DNA of 64,000 nt from Brevibacillus humidisoli (GCF_020923435.1 NZ_CP087263.1:62001-126000); one strand, 5' to 3'; shown: positions 54,324-63,181, counted from the stretch's first letter. A program made the numbers and translations. The notes: generated by a model from the letters alone, not told the origin.

Positions 54324-54627
54324 ACGCGATCGGGATGATCGCTTCAGCCTGTAGACAAAGGGGCGGAGCGGGGGAGAGTAGCTCTTTTCCTCCATTCGCT
54401 CCGTTGCCAACCAGCGAGGAAGTGGGACTGTCCGCTGCGCCAGTCCGAAGCGGGCGGTCGCAAAAAGTGGTCATCGCTACGATGTGCCTCAGGGTTGCGC
54501 CCGAAAGCCCCCGCTTCGGACTGGCTCCGCTGAGTTGGTTGGCAAGAGTCGCTCCTTCCGGAAAAGAGCTACTCTCCGCCTGTACCGAGGTTTTGTCTAC
54601 ACGCAAACGCGATCGGGATGATCGCTT
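54324..54627. mobile_element. Long palindromic element flanked by 21-bp direct repeats
   Basis: Nested inverted arms run from TGTAGACAAA (54350-54359) to TTTGTCTACA (54592-54601): GAGAGTAGCTCTTTTCC pairs with GGAAAAGAGCTACTCTC, TTGCCAACC with GGTTGGCAA, and CCAGTCCGAAGCGGG with CCCGCTTCGGACTGG. A 21-bp direct repeat (54324-54344 and 54607-54627, containing GCGATCGGGATGATCGC, itself a small hairpin) flanks it. The right copy is followed by T6 and looks like a working terminator. The element codes for nothing evident. It lies in the 0.7-kb gene-free stretch before the TRAP genes. Confidence 0.75.
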
Positions 54628-54799
54628 TTTTGTTTTACCCGGAATAAAAAAATCGCTTCTAACGTTAATGACTTTACATTCGCTTGTTTCACGTTTTAGT
54701 AAAATGAGTTTTGAAATTATGAAATAGAGGGATTGTTCCAAAAATTCAATACTGACAGAGCGGGAACAGGCACTGGATGCTGCATTCGTTTTGCGCGAT

Positions 54800-54833
54800 C
54801 GGTTACGACAGTTTTTGTGGACCGGTTACGACA
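54800..54833. promoter_or_regulatory. Direct repeat CGGTTACGACA upstream of the TRAP operon
   Basis: CGGTTACGACA occurs at 54800-54810 and again at 54823-54833, 23 bp apart. Both lie within 60 bases of the TRAP solute-binding gene, suggesting a regulator site; no factor can be named. Confidence 0.45.
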
Positions 54834-54857
54834 TGTAGAAAATGGAGGGGTAGTCAG

Positions 54858-55900
54858 ATGAACAAGTTTAAAAAATGGGGCGTTTCTCTGTTGTCCGCTT
54901 CGCTGGCGATTCTGATGACAACAGCTTGTAGCAGCGGTGGGACTTCCAGTCAGCCTACGGCATCACAGCCGGCCGCATCAGGCGGAGATTCCAAGCCGAC
55001 CTATACCTTCAAGTTGGCGCACATTACACCGCCAAGCACATGTGGCATTTGGCAGCCGAACAGTTTAAAGAAGAGCTGGACAAGCGTTCCGATGGCCGGA
55101 TGAAGCTGGAGATCTATCCTTCTGGTCAATTGGGTACGGAAGCTGACATGGTCCAACAGATCGCTTCTGGTTCTGTCGATTTCGGTTTTATCACGGCGGC
55201 GTATTTGAGTTCACGCTCTCCCTCATTTGCCGCTTGGTTTACACCGTATGCTTTTAAAGATCTGCAGGCGGCAAATGAAGCGCGCGATACGGAGATTGCC
55301 AAAAAAATACTTGGTACGTTGGACGAACAGGGATTGGTCGGCCTCGACTACTTGTTTGCGGGTCAGCGTGTGATGCTGTTTAAAGACAAGCATGTCACCA
55401 AGCCGGAGGACATGGCTGGACTGAAGCTGCGGGTGACGCCAAGCCCTCCCCTGACAGATTTCTATCAGTCGACAGGTGCCTCCACGGAAGGCATTCCGCT
55501 TCCAGAGGTGTATTCAGCGGTGCAGATGGGCGTGATCGATGGGATGGATATGGACCTTGACGCCACCATTACGAACAAATACTACGAAGTGGTCAAATAC
55601 GGGGCAGTGACGAATCACATGGTGTGGCCTGCTGTCTCGATCGTAAACAAGTCCACCTTCGACAAGATGCCCGAGGAGGATCAGCAGATTATCCGGGAAG
55701 CGATCGCCGCTGCGGCCAACTATTCGGCGACGACGCGAGCAGGGCAGGAAGAAGAGTTTAAAAAAGAACTGAGTGACAAAGGGATGACGATCTATGAGAT
55801 CGATCCAGCCTTGTTTGCTCCCCATATGAAATCATTTGATGAGAAATACGGGCCGACTGACCCCCTGATTCAAGAGTTTATTGACACATTCCGCAAATAG
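54858..55900 (+). CDS. dctP: TRAP transporter solute-binding lipoprotein DctP, frameshifted
   Basis: The protein starts with a lipoprotein signal (ILMTTAC) and a Ser/Gly/Pro linker, then YTFKLAHITPPS, after which the frame shifts. The rest, from HMWHLAAEQFKEELDKRSDGRM to TFRK, runs in another frame and contains the DctP motifs KPEDMAGLKLRVTPS and GIPLPEVYSAVQMGVIDGMD. One base, probably C, is missing near 55037 (AGC-ACATG instead of AGC-CACATG). Repaired, it would be 347 residues. It should bind an organic acid outside the cell for DctQM. The shift is either a real mutation that disables uptake or a sequence error. Confidence 0.85.
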
Positions 55901-55920
55901 ACAGCTAAGGGGAGAAACGG

Positions 55921-56400
55921 ATGAAAGCATTGAGCAACCACATTTCTACGATAGAAAAATATCTTGCCATTGTGCTCATGTTTGCGATGGCTGTCATTGT
56001 TGCGCTGGCCGTTCTGTTTCGCTACGTGCTGAATGCTCCGTTGTCATGGGCGGGGGAAGTATCCGTGTTCTTGTTGATCTGGGTTAGCTTTATCGGCGGC
56101 AGCCTGGGACTGAAATACAAGTCCCAGGCCGCTGTTACCATCATCATCGACTATGTGTCGGCGAGGGCAAAGCGTATCATCGCCATCATTGCCCATCTGT
56201 TGATGCTGCTGTTTTTGATTTTGCTGCTTTACTACAGCTATACGTGGGTGCTCTCGCCAGGCGTTGCTTTTCAACGATCGAGCGCCATCCTGCTGCCGAT
56301 GTGGATTCCGTTCAGCGCTGTTCCGATCGGCTTGACGTTTGCCGGGATCCATCTCTTGTCCAATCTGGTTGATCTGTTTCGAGAGGAGGACGTCCAGTGA
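55921..56400 (+). CDS. dctQ: TRAP transporter small permease DctQ
   Basis: The 159-residue protein has four membrane helices (about 12-32, 42-60, 82-108, 125-147) and the DctQ motif RYVLNAPLSWAGEVSVFLLIW. It pairs with DctM for sodium- or proton-driven import. GGGGAGAAACGG precedes the ATG, and it overlaps DctM by 4 bases (GTGA). Confidence 0.88.
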   Translation: MKALSNHISTIEKYLAIVLMFAMAVIVALAVLFRYVLNAPLSWAGEVSVFLLIWVSFIGGSLGLKYKSQAAVTIIIDYVSARAKRIIAIIAHLLMLLFLILLLYYSYTWVLSPGVAFQRSSAILLPMWIPFSAVPIGLTFAGIHLLSNLVDLFREEDVQ

Positions 56401-57680
56401 CCTCGTTGGTCGTAATCTGCTTTTTTCTTTTTTTGTTGATGGGCATCCCGATCTCGCTGGTTCTGGGCATGATCACCCTCGTCTACTTCTTGCTCGTTGG
56501 CAACACGGCGCTGCTCTCCTCTACGCCGATGCGCTTGTTTTCCGGATTGGAGAATTTCGGCTTGCTGGCGATTCCGCTGTTCATGCTGGCCGGGGAGTTG
56601 ATGAACGGCGGCGGCATCACCACCCGACTGGTCCAATTCGCCAAAGTGTTTGTTGGACATGTACGCGGAGGGTTGGCCTATGTCACGATTGTGTCCAACA
56701 TGTTTCTCGCCTCGATCTTAGGCTCGGCCAATGCGCAGGCTGCGATGATGAGCAAGGTGATGGTTCCTGAGATGGAAAAGGAAGGCTACAAAAGGGAGTA
56801 TTCATCTGCTTTAACCCTTGCCTCGTCGATCGTAGCTCCGATCATTCCCCCTAGCATGATTTTTATCATCTACGGGACACTATCCGGCACATCGATCGGC
56901 GGATTGTTCATGGCCGGCATCATTCCCGGCATCATCTATGGGATCGGTTTCCTGTCGCTGATCGCTTATGTCGGCTATAAGCAGAATTTCCCGAAAAGCC
57001 AACGTGCCACAGGAAAAGAAATGCTAAGGAGTACGGTGCATGTCTTGCCCGCGCTGCTCGTCCCATTTATCATTATTTTCGGGATCTTGAGCGGAGCATT
57101 TACCGCGACCGAATCAGCAGCGATCGCCTGTGTCGTCGCGTTCCTGGTAGGAGCTTTCCTGTATAAGGAACTACACGTGAAAAAAATGCCGCAGATTCTG
57201 GTCAACACTGTAATCAGTACGGCGACCGTAACATTTCTGATCGCGATGGCCAACATTTTTGGCTGGATGATTGCCTTCGAACAAATTCCGCAAATGATCG
57301 CCAATGCGATGCTGTCCATATCCGACAATCCTTTTGTCTTCCTGCTGCTGGTCAATCTGTTGCTGCTGCTTCTTGGCATGGTGTTGGATGGAATTGCTGC
57401 GTTGATCATCCTGGTACCGGTGTTGATGCCACTGGTCACCGCCTTTCAGATCGATCCGATTCATTTCGGTGTGATTATGTGCATCAACCTGACGATTGGC
57501 CTCTTGACACCGCCCGTTGGCACCGGACTGTTTATCGTGTCCTCGATTGCCCAGGTGCGATTTGAACAGTTGGTCAAGGCGACAATGCCATTCTTGCTGA
57601 TGGCCATTTTGGTTCTCTTTGTCATCACCTATTGGGAAGATGCTGTTTTGTTGATTCCCCGGATGTTGGGATTGTCCTAG
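56397..57680 (+). CDS. dctM: TRAP transporter large permease DctM
   Basis: The 427-residue protein has about twelve membrane helices and the DctM motifs FMLAGELMNGGGIT, ASIVAPIIPPSMIFIIYG and VILVPVLMPL-like segment LIILVPVLMPL. It forms the channel of the importer. GTG start overlaps dctQ. The cluster encodes aromatic degradation, so anthranilate or a related acid is the likely cargo; inference. Confidence 0.9.
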   Translation: MTSLVVICFFLFLLMGIPISLVLGMITLVYFLLVGNTALLSSTPMRLFSGLENFGLLAIPLFMLAGELMNGGGITTRLVQFAKVFVGHVRGGLAYVTIVSNMFLASILGSANAQAAMMSKVMVPEMEKEGYKREYSSALTLASSIVAPIIPPSMIFIIYGTLSGTSIGGLFMAGIIPGIIYGIGFLSLIAYVGYKQNFPKSQRATGKEMLRSTVHVLPALLVPFIIIFGILSGAFTATESAAIACVVAFLVGAFLYKELHVKKMPQILVNTVISTATVTFLIAMANIFGWMIAFEQIPQMIANAMLSISDNPFVFLLLVNLLLLLLGMVLDGIAALIILVPVLMPLVTAFQIDPIHFGVIMCINLTIGLLTPPVGTGLFIVSSIAQVRFEQLVKATMPFLLMAILVLFVITYWEDAVLLIPRMLGLS

Positions 57681-57715
57681 CTGAGCTAGTTCATATCCGG
57701 AGCGGGTCTGGAGCA

Positions 57716-57753
57716 GGCTGGTTGGAAGAACGTTTCCAGCCAGCTTGTTTTTT
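57716..57753 (+). terminator. Intrinsic terminator of the TRAP genes
   Basis: GCTGGTTGGAA (57717-57727) pairs with TTTCCAGCCAGC (57733-57744), with one bulge, followed a few bases later by TTTTTT (57748-57753). Confidence 0.7.
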
Positions 57754-57936
57754 GTCTGGCAACGAAGGCTTCGGCAGCGCCAATAGCCTTACGATGCGAA
57801 TCGATAAACACCCGCATTGGACTGTTTTGCAGCAAAGCGTGAGAAGAACAATCGCCTTGTGTCTGGATTTGAGAAGAAGATTTCGGACGTACGCAAAGAA
57901 ATGTTGCGTGCGCAAGCAACTGTCTCGAAGCGCAAT

Positions 57937-58141
57937 GAGAAAAACAGGTGTGCGAAAGCCTTGGCAGTGCCCACAGAGTCGGAGCGGAAACAAAGCGGTA
58001 CACGCTTGGCGGCCAACCGCTCCCTGAAATCCCCCCGCCCCTTGAGGGCTTTTGGCCGCTGTACCGCTTTGTTGGAGCGGAGACGGCCATCCCAGCTTCC
58101 CCGCAGGCACTGCCACGAGCGGGAGCTCACCTGTTTTTCTC
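57937..58141 (-). mobile_element. MITE-like inverted-repeat element, copy B
   Basis: This 205-bp copy is bounded by 14-bp inverted repeats (GAGAAAAACAGGTG at 57937-57950, complement at 58128-58141). Read on the minus strand it follows copy A (29366-29572) closely, including CTGCGGGGAAGC, GTCTCCGCTCCAACAAA and TTGGCCGCCAAGCGTGT. It lies between the TRAP terminator and the monooxygenase promoter, where it codes for nothing evident. Confidence 0.75.
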
Positions 58142-58255
58142 TTTGAGCCCCCACTTCGCTCGTCCAAGAAAAAGGACCGCAAGGATGTCTTTTCCCCTCC
58201 CAGCTTTTCACAACAATGCCGATTCGAAAAATCAGCTGAAAACGTTAAGCGGGCT

Positions 58256-58285
58256 ACAATTTTCAAAATTGTTGGATATTATAAT
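58256..58285 (+). promoter_or_regulatory. Promoter and palindromic operator of the anthranilate-degradation operon
   Basis: ACAATTTTCAAAATTGT (58256-58272) is a perfect 17-base palindrome lying where the -35 box should be; TATAAT follows at 58280-58285. With a poor -35 under the palindrome, an activator binding there or a repressor is likely. Which regulator is unknown; two Crp/Fnr genes are 5-6 kb upstream. Confidence 0.6.
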
Positions 58286-58339
58286 GCAATCAGATGACCG
58301 ATAAAACACTTCAATCCAAGGACACAGGGAGGGATCGCT

Positions 58340-59833
58340 ATGGGAATCCGCACAGGCGACCAGTACATCAATGCTTTGAAATCCCGGCAGCCAGAGATAT
58401 GGCTGCAAGGGCGAAAGGTGACAAGTGTGTGCGACGAGGCTGTGTTCCAACAGCCAATCCGTGAGATAGCCAAGCTGTACGATATGCAGCACGATCCAGA
58501 GTATCAGGAGCAGATCACGCACATCTGTGAAGAGACGGGCGAAAGAGTAAACAACGCCTTCCTGGTCGTGAAAAGCCCAGAGGATTTGCAGGCACGCAGG
58601 GCGCTGTACGAAGCCTATGCCAAAGCCACATTTGGACTGATGGGCAGAACACCTGACTTCCTCAATATTGTGCTCACTTCACTGTACTGCAACGCTTCTT
58701 TCCTGGAAAAATACGATCCGCAATGGGCGGAAAATGTGAAGAACTACTTCAAGTATATTCGCGACAATGACCTGTTTTTGACCCACGCGATTATCAATCC
58801 GCAAAATGACCGCAGCAAATCCTCGCATGAACAGCAGGATATGTTTACCCATCTGGGCGCGGTCAAAGAGACTCCGGAAGGTTTGGTGGTGAGAGGGGCA
58901 AAAATGCTGGCAACCCTCGCCCCGATCACGGATGAAGTGATCATCTACTCCTTCCCAGGGTTTAAACCGGGGGACGAGCGGTATGCTCTCGCGTTTGCGC
59001 TGCCGATTGACACGCCGGGACTGCGGATCATTTGCCGTGAGCCAATGCAGGATGGCATCCGTTCGGTGTATGACCATCCGTTGGCATCGCGGTTCGAGGA
59101 GATGGATGCCGTCCTCGTCTTCAACGACGTTTTGGTTCCATGGGACCGCGTATTCTTGTACAACAACGTGGAAGCGGCCAACCTGTTGTATCCCAAAACG
59201 GGCATTGGCCAACAACCGGCCCATCAGACTGGCGTAAGAGGGCTGATCAAGCTGCAATTCGCCACAGAAGTAGCGGTCCGTCTGGCTGACTCTATCGGGG
59301 TGGATGTCTATCTCAATGTACAAAATGATTTGGGAGAACTGATCCAATCACTGGAATCGATCAGGGCATTGTTGCGGACCGCTGAGCAAGAGTACGACAT
59401 CCTGCCGTCAGGGGAACTGATGCCAGGGTATGTGCCGCTGGAGACGATTCGCGGGTTGCTGCCCAAGATGTATCCGCGGGCGATCGAAGTGATGCAGATC
59501 ATCGGAGCGGGCGGGCTGCTCATGTCTCCGACCGATGCCGATCTGGAACATCCGGTGTTGGGCGAAGAGATGGAGAAGTACTACGTTGGCCGGGATGGCA
59601 TTTCCGGCAAAGAGCGGGTGCGATTGTTCAAGCTGGCCTGGGATCTGTGCGGGGAAGCGTTCGGGCAGCGCCTGCTGCAATACGAGCGGTATTATACAGG
59701 CGACCCGATCCGCAAGCGGGCGATTTTCTACAACAATTACAAGCGCATCCATGCGTTTTCACTGGTAGACGACGCACTCAGTGTGTATCAGGGAAAAGAG
59801 GAAAATCAGGCCAAGTCACTGCTGCATAAGTAA
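58340..59833 (+). CDS. HpaB-type flavin monooxygenase, probable anthranilate 3-monooxygenase
   Basis: The 497-residue protein belongs to the 4-hydroxyphenylacetate 3-monooxygenase large-subunit family (FADH2-dependent): [63 protein letters not shown] and [23 protein letters not shown]. In Geobacillus thermodenitrificans NG80-2 an enzyme of this family, with its flavin reductase and FAD synthetase, converts anthranilate to 3-hydroxyanthranilate. The same partners follow here, and the later genes use 3-hydroxyanthranilate, so that reaction is the best inference. AGGGAGGG precedes the ATG. Confidence 0.87.
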   Translation: MGIRTGDQYINALKSRQPEIWLQGRKVTSVCDEAVFQQPIREIAKLYDMQHDPEYQEQITHICEETGERVNNAFLVVKSPEDLQARRALYEAYAKATFGLMGRTPDFLNIVLTSLYCNASFLEKYDPQWAENVKNYFKYIRDNDLFLTHAIINPQNDRSKSSHEQQDMFTHLGAVKETPEGLVVRGAKMLATLAPITDEVIIYSFPGFKPGDERYALAFALPIDTPGLRIICREPMQDGIRSVYDHPLASRFEEMDAVLVFNDVLVPWDRVFLYNNVEAANLLYPKTGIGQQPAHQTGVRGLIKLQFATEVAVRLADSIGVDVYLNVQNDLGELIQSLESIRALLRTAEQEYDILPSGELMPGYVPLETIRGLLPKMYPRAIEVMQIIGAGGLLMSPTDADLEHPVLGEEMEKYYVGRDGISGKERVRLFKLAWDLCGEAFGQRLLQYERYYTGDPIRKRAIFYNNYKRIHAFSLVDDALSVYQGKEENQAKSLLHK

Positions 59834-59865
59834 GCGGCGGCAGGTCCTGTCAGGAGGTGGAGGGG

Positions 59866-60414
59866 ATGAAGGTATACGTAGACGAAACGCCGGACTTGTC
59901 CCGCTCGGTGATCGCTATCGGCGCTTTCGATGGGGTGCATCGGGGGCACCAGGCGGTGATTCGCCAAGCAGTGAAGCACAGCAAGATGCTGGGTGTGCCA
60001 AGCGTTGTCTATACGTTTGATCCTCCTCCTCGCCACTATTTCCAGTCAGCTCGCATTTTGACCACAGTGGAAAAAAAGCTGGAACTATTAGCGAGACTGG
60101 AGCCTGATTATGTGGTGATTACCCGTTTCGACCATCGTTTTACGATGCGACGTGCCGACGATTTTATCGATGAGTTGGGGAGCATGAATCCCTTGGAAAT
60201 CTCGGTGGGGGAGGATTTCCGGTTTGGACGAGATCGCGAAGGCGACGTTCATGTGCTTGCGCGGCATTTCAAGGTGCGTGTGACGAAGCCGGTCTGCTGT
60301 TCTGATGGAAATCCAATCTCATCAACGAGAATCCGTCACTTGCTCTCCATGGGCGACATACAGCAATCCTTCACCCTGTTGGGGTGGTCAACCAAAAGGA
60401 GGGAATCCGTGTGA
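59866..60414 (+). CDS. FAD synthetase (single-domain, RibF-like)
   Basis: The 182-residue protein is the FMN adenylyltransferase domain: IGAFDGVHRGHQAVI (HxGH nucleotide motif) and the STRIRHLL motif near the end. The C-terminal riboflavin kinase domain of ordinary RibF (about 310 residues) is absent. It makes FAD from FMN and ATP, presumably to feed the adjacent reductase and monooxygenase. AGGAGGTGGAGGGG precedes the ATG at 59866. Its stop overlaps the next start (GTGA). Confidence 0.87.
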   Translation: MKVYVDETPDLSRSVIAIGAFDGVHRGHQAVIRQAVKHSKMLGVPSVVYTFDPPPRHYFQSARILTTVEKKLELLARLEPDYVVITRFDHRFTMRRADDFIDELGSMNPLEISVGEDFRFGRDREGDVHVLARHFKVRVTKPVCCSDGNPISSTRIRHLLSMGDIQQSFTLLGWSTKRRESV

Positions 60415-60974
60415 AACTGCTAGGGATCGCCGGCACGATGATCGGAGCCAAAACCAGCATCATCGTGCAGAAAGTCCTTGATGAAGCAAAGAAGCTAGCT
60501 CCCGACATGGAAGTAGAGCTGCTTGACTTGCGCGATTATCAGATGTCACTGGTAGACGGACGCGATCCGTCCACTTACCCGGACGATACGAAAAAGGTGA
60601 TCGACATCGTCTCTTCGGCTGATTGCTATATCATTGGAACACCGATTTTCCAAGGCTCGATGACAGGCGCTTTGAAGAACTTGTTTGATCACATTCACCC
60701 GCAAGCTCTCCGCAACAAGGTGATGGGCTTTGTAGCCAACGGCGGGACCTATCAGCACTATCTGGTGGTTGAAAACCAGTTGAAGCCGATCGCCGGCTAT
60801 TTCCGTGCCTATGTGGCACCTGGTTTTGTGTACGCCCACACCGATCATTTTAATCAGCAGAACGAGATCGTTGACGAAGAAGTGTTGAGCCGCATCGCCA
60901 ATCTGGCCCAGGAAGTAGTCCTCATGCAAAAAGCGTTGAAGACTCCTGACGGCGTGACCCATGCCAATCGTTGA
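60411..60974 (+). CDS. NAD(P)H-dependent flavin reductase
   Basis: The 187-residue protein has the flavodoxin-like fold of NADPH-dependent FMN/FAD reductases: KLLGIAGTMIGAKTS for phosphate binding, IGTPIFQGSMTGALKNLFDH and FVANGGTYQHYLVVENQLKP. It would supply FADH2 to the monooxygenase. GTG at 60411 follows AAGGAGGGAATCC and overlaps the previous stop. The gene order monooxygenase, FAD synthetase, reductase matches a complete hydroxylase system. Confidence 0.87.
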   Translation: MKLLGIAGTMIGAKTSIIVQKVLDEAKKLAPDMEVELLDLRDYQMSLVDGRDPSTYPDDTKKVIDIVSSADCYIIGTPIFQGSMTGALKNLFDHIHPQALRNKVMGFVANGGTYQHYLVVENQLKPIAGYFRAYVAPGFVYAHTDHFNQQNEIVDEEVLSRIANLAQEVVLMQKALKTPDGVTHANR

Positions 60975-61170
60975 ACTGAAGCTCCTCGAGGGAAGGGATC
61001 AGGAAGTAAAGGAGCGGTTGATGGAAAACGTAGCGAAAACCGTCTCGGAAACGCTGGAGGTATCGCCTGAGCGTGTCAGGGTCCTCCTGTATGAACTTCC
61101 CTTGACACACTGGGCGATTGGCGGGGAGACGGCAGCAAAGAGGCGGAAGGAAAAAACTATACGGGAGTGA
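60961..61170 (+). CDS. 4-oxalocrotonate tautomerase-family protein
   Basis: The 69-residue protein begins MPIVELKLLEGRDQEVKERLMENV, with the catalytic Pro exposed after Met removal, and keeps the basic VSPERVRVLLYEL segment. It would tautomerise 2-hydroxy- or 2-amino-muconate-type acids late in the meta-cleavage path. It overlaps the reductase stop by 14 bases. Confidence 0.9.
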   Translation: MPIVELKLLEGRDQEVKERLMENVAKTVSETLEVSPERVRVLLYELPLTHWAIGGETAAKRRKEKTIRE

Positions 61171-61175
61171 TGGGA

Positions 61176-61712
61176 ATGGCAATGGTACCACCGATCAATC
61201 TGTGGAAGTTTATCGAGGAGCACAAAGATCAGCTCAAGCCTCCGGTCAATAACAAGATGATTTGGAAAGATGCCGAATTGATGGTGATGCTGTTGGGCGG
61301 GCCGAACAAGCGGCGCGACTTCCACATCGATCCGTCTGAGGAAGTGTTCTATCAACTCAAAGGGGACTGCTACGTCGAGATTATCAATGAACAGGGCAAG
61401 CGGGAAGTGGTCACGGTGCGGGAAGGGGAAATGTTCTTGCTGCCGGCCAATGTGCCGCACTCGCCCCACCGGGTAGCCGATACGATTGGTCTCGTGATTG
61501 AGCGCAACCGAAAACAGGGCGAGCTGGAGGATTTCGCCTGGTTCTGCGACAACTGCGACCATGAGATGCACCGTGCGACGATCCAATTGACCAATATTGA
61601 AGTGCAGGTAAAAGAAGCGATCCAAGCGTTTAACGGGAGCCTGGAGCTGCGCACGTGCAAGAACTGCGGACACGTCATGCCGCCGGAAGCGAGTGAGTGG
61701 AAATGCGAGTAG
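61176..61712 (+). CDS. nbaC: 3-hydroxyanthranilate 3,4-dioxygenase
   Basis: The 178-residue protein is a cupin extradiol dioxygenase. Iron ligands are His50 and Glu56 (DFHIDPSEEVFY) and His95 (NVPHSPHR). Two CxxC pairs, CDNC and CKNC, near the C-terminus form the second rubredoxin-like metal site of bacterial enzymes. It opens 3-hydroxyanthranilate to 2-amino-3-carboxymuconate semialdehyde. I prefer the ATG at 61176, eight bases after GGGAG; three earlier start codons exist in frame. Confidence 0.93.
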   Translation: MAMVPPINLWKFIEEHKDQLKPPVNNKMIWKDAELMVMLLGGPNKRRDFHIDPSEEVFYQLKGDCYVEIINEQGKREVVTVREGEMFLLPANVPHSPHRVADTIGLVIERNRKQGELEDFAWFCDNCDHEMHRATIQLTNIEVQVKEAIQAFNGSLELRTCKNCGHVMPPEASEWKCE

Positions 61713-62707
61713 ATTTCCACACCCATATCATCCCGGAGGATTTGCCCAACATGGCGGAGCGCTTCCAGGGAGATCGCTGGCCGGTCCTGCATCGGACATG
61801 TGCATGCGGTGCCAACATCATGGTCGGCGGAAAAGTGTTCCGTGAAGTAACAGATCAGGTGTGGGACCCGATGAAGCGGATCCAGGACATGGAGCGGGAA
61901 AAGGTGGACATGCAGGTGCTCTCCCCGATTCCCGTCACCTTCTCCTATTGGGCGTCGGCAGAGGAAGCGGAAGTGATGGCCCGCATCCAGAATGATTTCA
62001 TCGCCGAAACCGTCAAACAACATCCGAACCGTTTTATCGGACTGGGCACAGTTCCCTTGCAGCATACGGAGACGGCGATTCGGGAGATGGATCGCTGCAT
62101 CCACGAACTGGGCCTGAAAGGGATCGAGATCGGCACCAACGTAAACGGCAGCAACCTGGATGATGCCGCTTTGATGCCGTTTTTTGAGATGTGTCAGGAG
62201 TGGGACGTGCCGCTGTTTGTTCACCCGTGGGAGACCTTGGGCAGAGAGCGGATGCCTCGCCACAACCTGATGTATACCGTGGGGATGCCAAGCGAAACAG
62301 CGCTAGCCGCAGCTAGTCTGATCCTGGGCGGCGTGATTGAGAAATACCCGCGCTTGAAGATTTGTTTTGCCCATGGCGGGGGATCGTTCCCATATATCCT
62401 GCCGCGTCTGGATCAAGGTTGGAAAGTGTGGCCGCATCTGCGGATGATTGAACAACCACCTAGTCATTATGCCAAGAATTTCTACTTTGATTCGCTGAAC
62501 TACGACCCGCTCAACATCCAGTACATGGTGAATCGCTTCGGCGATGATCGGATCATGATGGGATCAGACTATCCCTTCCTGCTGCGGGAGATTCCTCCTG
62601 GCGAGGTGATCGATCAGGCGTTGGAATTAACGGAAGAACAAAAGCGGGCGATGCTGGGAGAAAATGCACTCCGCTTTCTGAATATGAGCGAGATGAAGGT
62701 GCGATGA
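61703..62707 (+). CDS. nbaD: 2-amino-3-carboxymuconate 6-semialdehyde decarboxylase (ACMSD)
   Basis: The 334-residue protein is an amidohydrolase-fold decarboxylase: RVDFHTHIIP (His6, His8 metal ligands), PLFVHPWE, FAHGGGSFPYILPRLDQGW and MMGSDYPFLL with the active-site Asp. It removes CO2 from the dioxygenase product to give 2-aminomuconate semialdehyde. The ATG at 61703 is within the end of the dioxygenase gene; a GTG at 61697 is possible. It is coupled to the next gene by ATGA. Confidence 0.93.
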   Translation: MRVDFHTHIIPEDLPNMAERFQGDRWPVLHRTCACGANIMVGGKVFREVTDQVWDPMKRIQDMEREKVDMQVLSPIPVTFSYWASAEEAEVMARIQNDFIAETVKQHPNRFIGLGTVPLQHTETAIREMDRCIHELGLKGIEIGTNVNGSNLDDAALMPFFEMCQEWDVPLFVHPWETLGRERMPRHNLMYTVGMPSETALAAASLILGGVIEKYPRLKICFAHGGGSFPYILPRLDQGWKVWPHLRMIEQPPSHYAKNFYFDSLNYDPLNIQYMVNRFGDDRIMMGSDYPFLLREIPPGEVIDQALELTEEQKRAMLGENALRFLNMSEMKVR

Positions 62708-63171
62708 CGATGACCAACCCTACAGCGACACCAGAACAGCGACTGCAGGAACTCGGCTTCACACTGCCTGCGCCGCGGCAGGCGGCCGGCAATTATGTCG
62801 GCTGCGTGCGCGTCGGGAACCTGCTCTTTATGGCCGGTCAAGGCACAGATCAGTATCGCGGCAAGCTGGGCCAGGATGTAACGATCGATGTGGGCTATCA
62901 GGCCGCCAGACAGTGCATGCTCAATCTGTTGGCCGTAGTCAAACAAGAGATTGGGGAACTAAGCAAGGTGAAACGGATCGTCAAGCTGCTTGGGTTTGTC
63001 AACAGCGACCCCGATTTTACGGATCAGCCCAAGGTCATGAACGGAGCGTCCGACCTATTGGTCGAGATTTTTGGTGATAAAGGAAAGCACGGACGTTCAG
63101 CAGTAGGCATGGCTCAACTTCCGCACAATAACGCGGTTGAAGTAGAGATGATCCTGGAAATTGAGGAGTAG
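62704..63171 (+). CDS. nbaF: RidA/YjgF-family deaminase, probable 2-aminomuconate deaminase
   Basis: The 155-residue protein is a RidA-fold protein (LGFTLPAPRQAAGNYVGCVRVGNLLFMAGQG, VKRIVKLLGFVNSDPDFTDQPKVMNGASDLLVEIFG, RSAVGMAQLPHNNAVEVEMI). The final Arg/Pro motif is kept as the family requires. In 3-hydroxyanthranilate pathways a RidA-type enzyme removes the amino group of 2-aminomuconate; position supports that here. It overlaps the ACMSD stop. Confidence 0.82.
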   Translation: MTMTNPTATPEQRLQELGFTLPAPRQAAGNYVGCVRVGNLLFMAGQGTDQYRGKLGQDVTIDVGYQAARQCMLNLLAVVKQEIGELSKVKRIVKLLGFVNSDPDFTDQPKVMNGASDLLVEIFGDKGKHGRSAVGMAQLPHNNAVEVEMILEIEE

Positions 63172-63181
63172 GAGGATTCCC

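Noticed and set aside
54322-54741. Open frames of 130-140 codons on both strands over the 54.3-54.7 kb palindrome
   Set aside because: Frames open on both strands because of the palindrome; no start signals or domains are seen.
57691-58266. Minus-strand frame of 191 codons over 57.7-58.3 kb
   Set aside because: It spans the terminator, element copy B and the promoter region of the monooxygenase; the composition follows the repeat, not a protein family.
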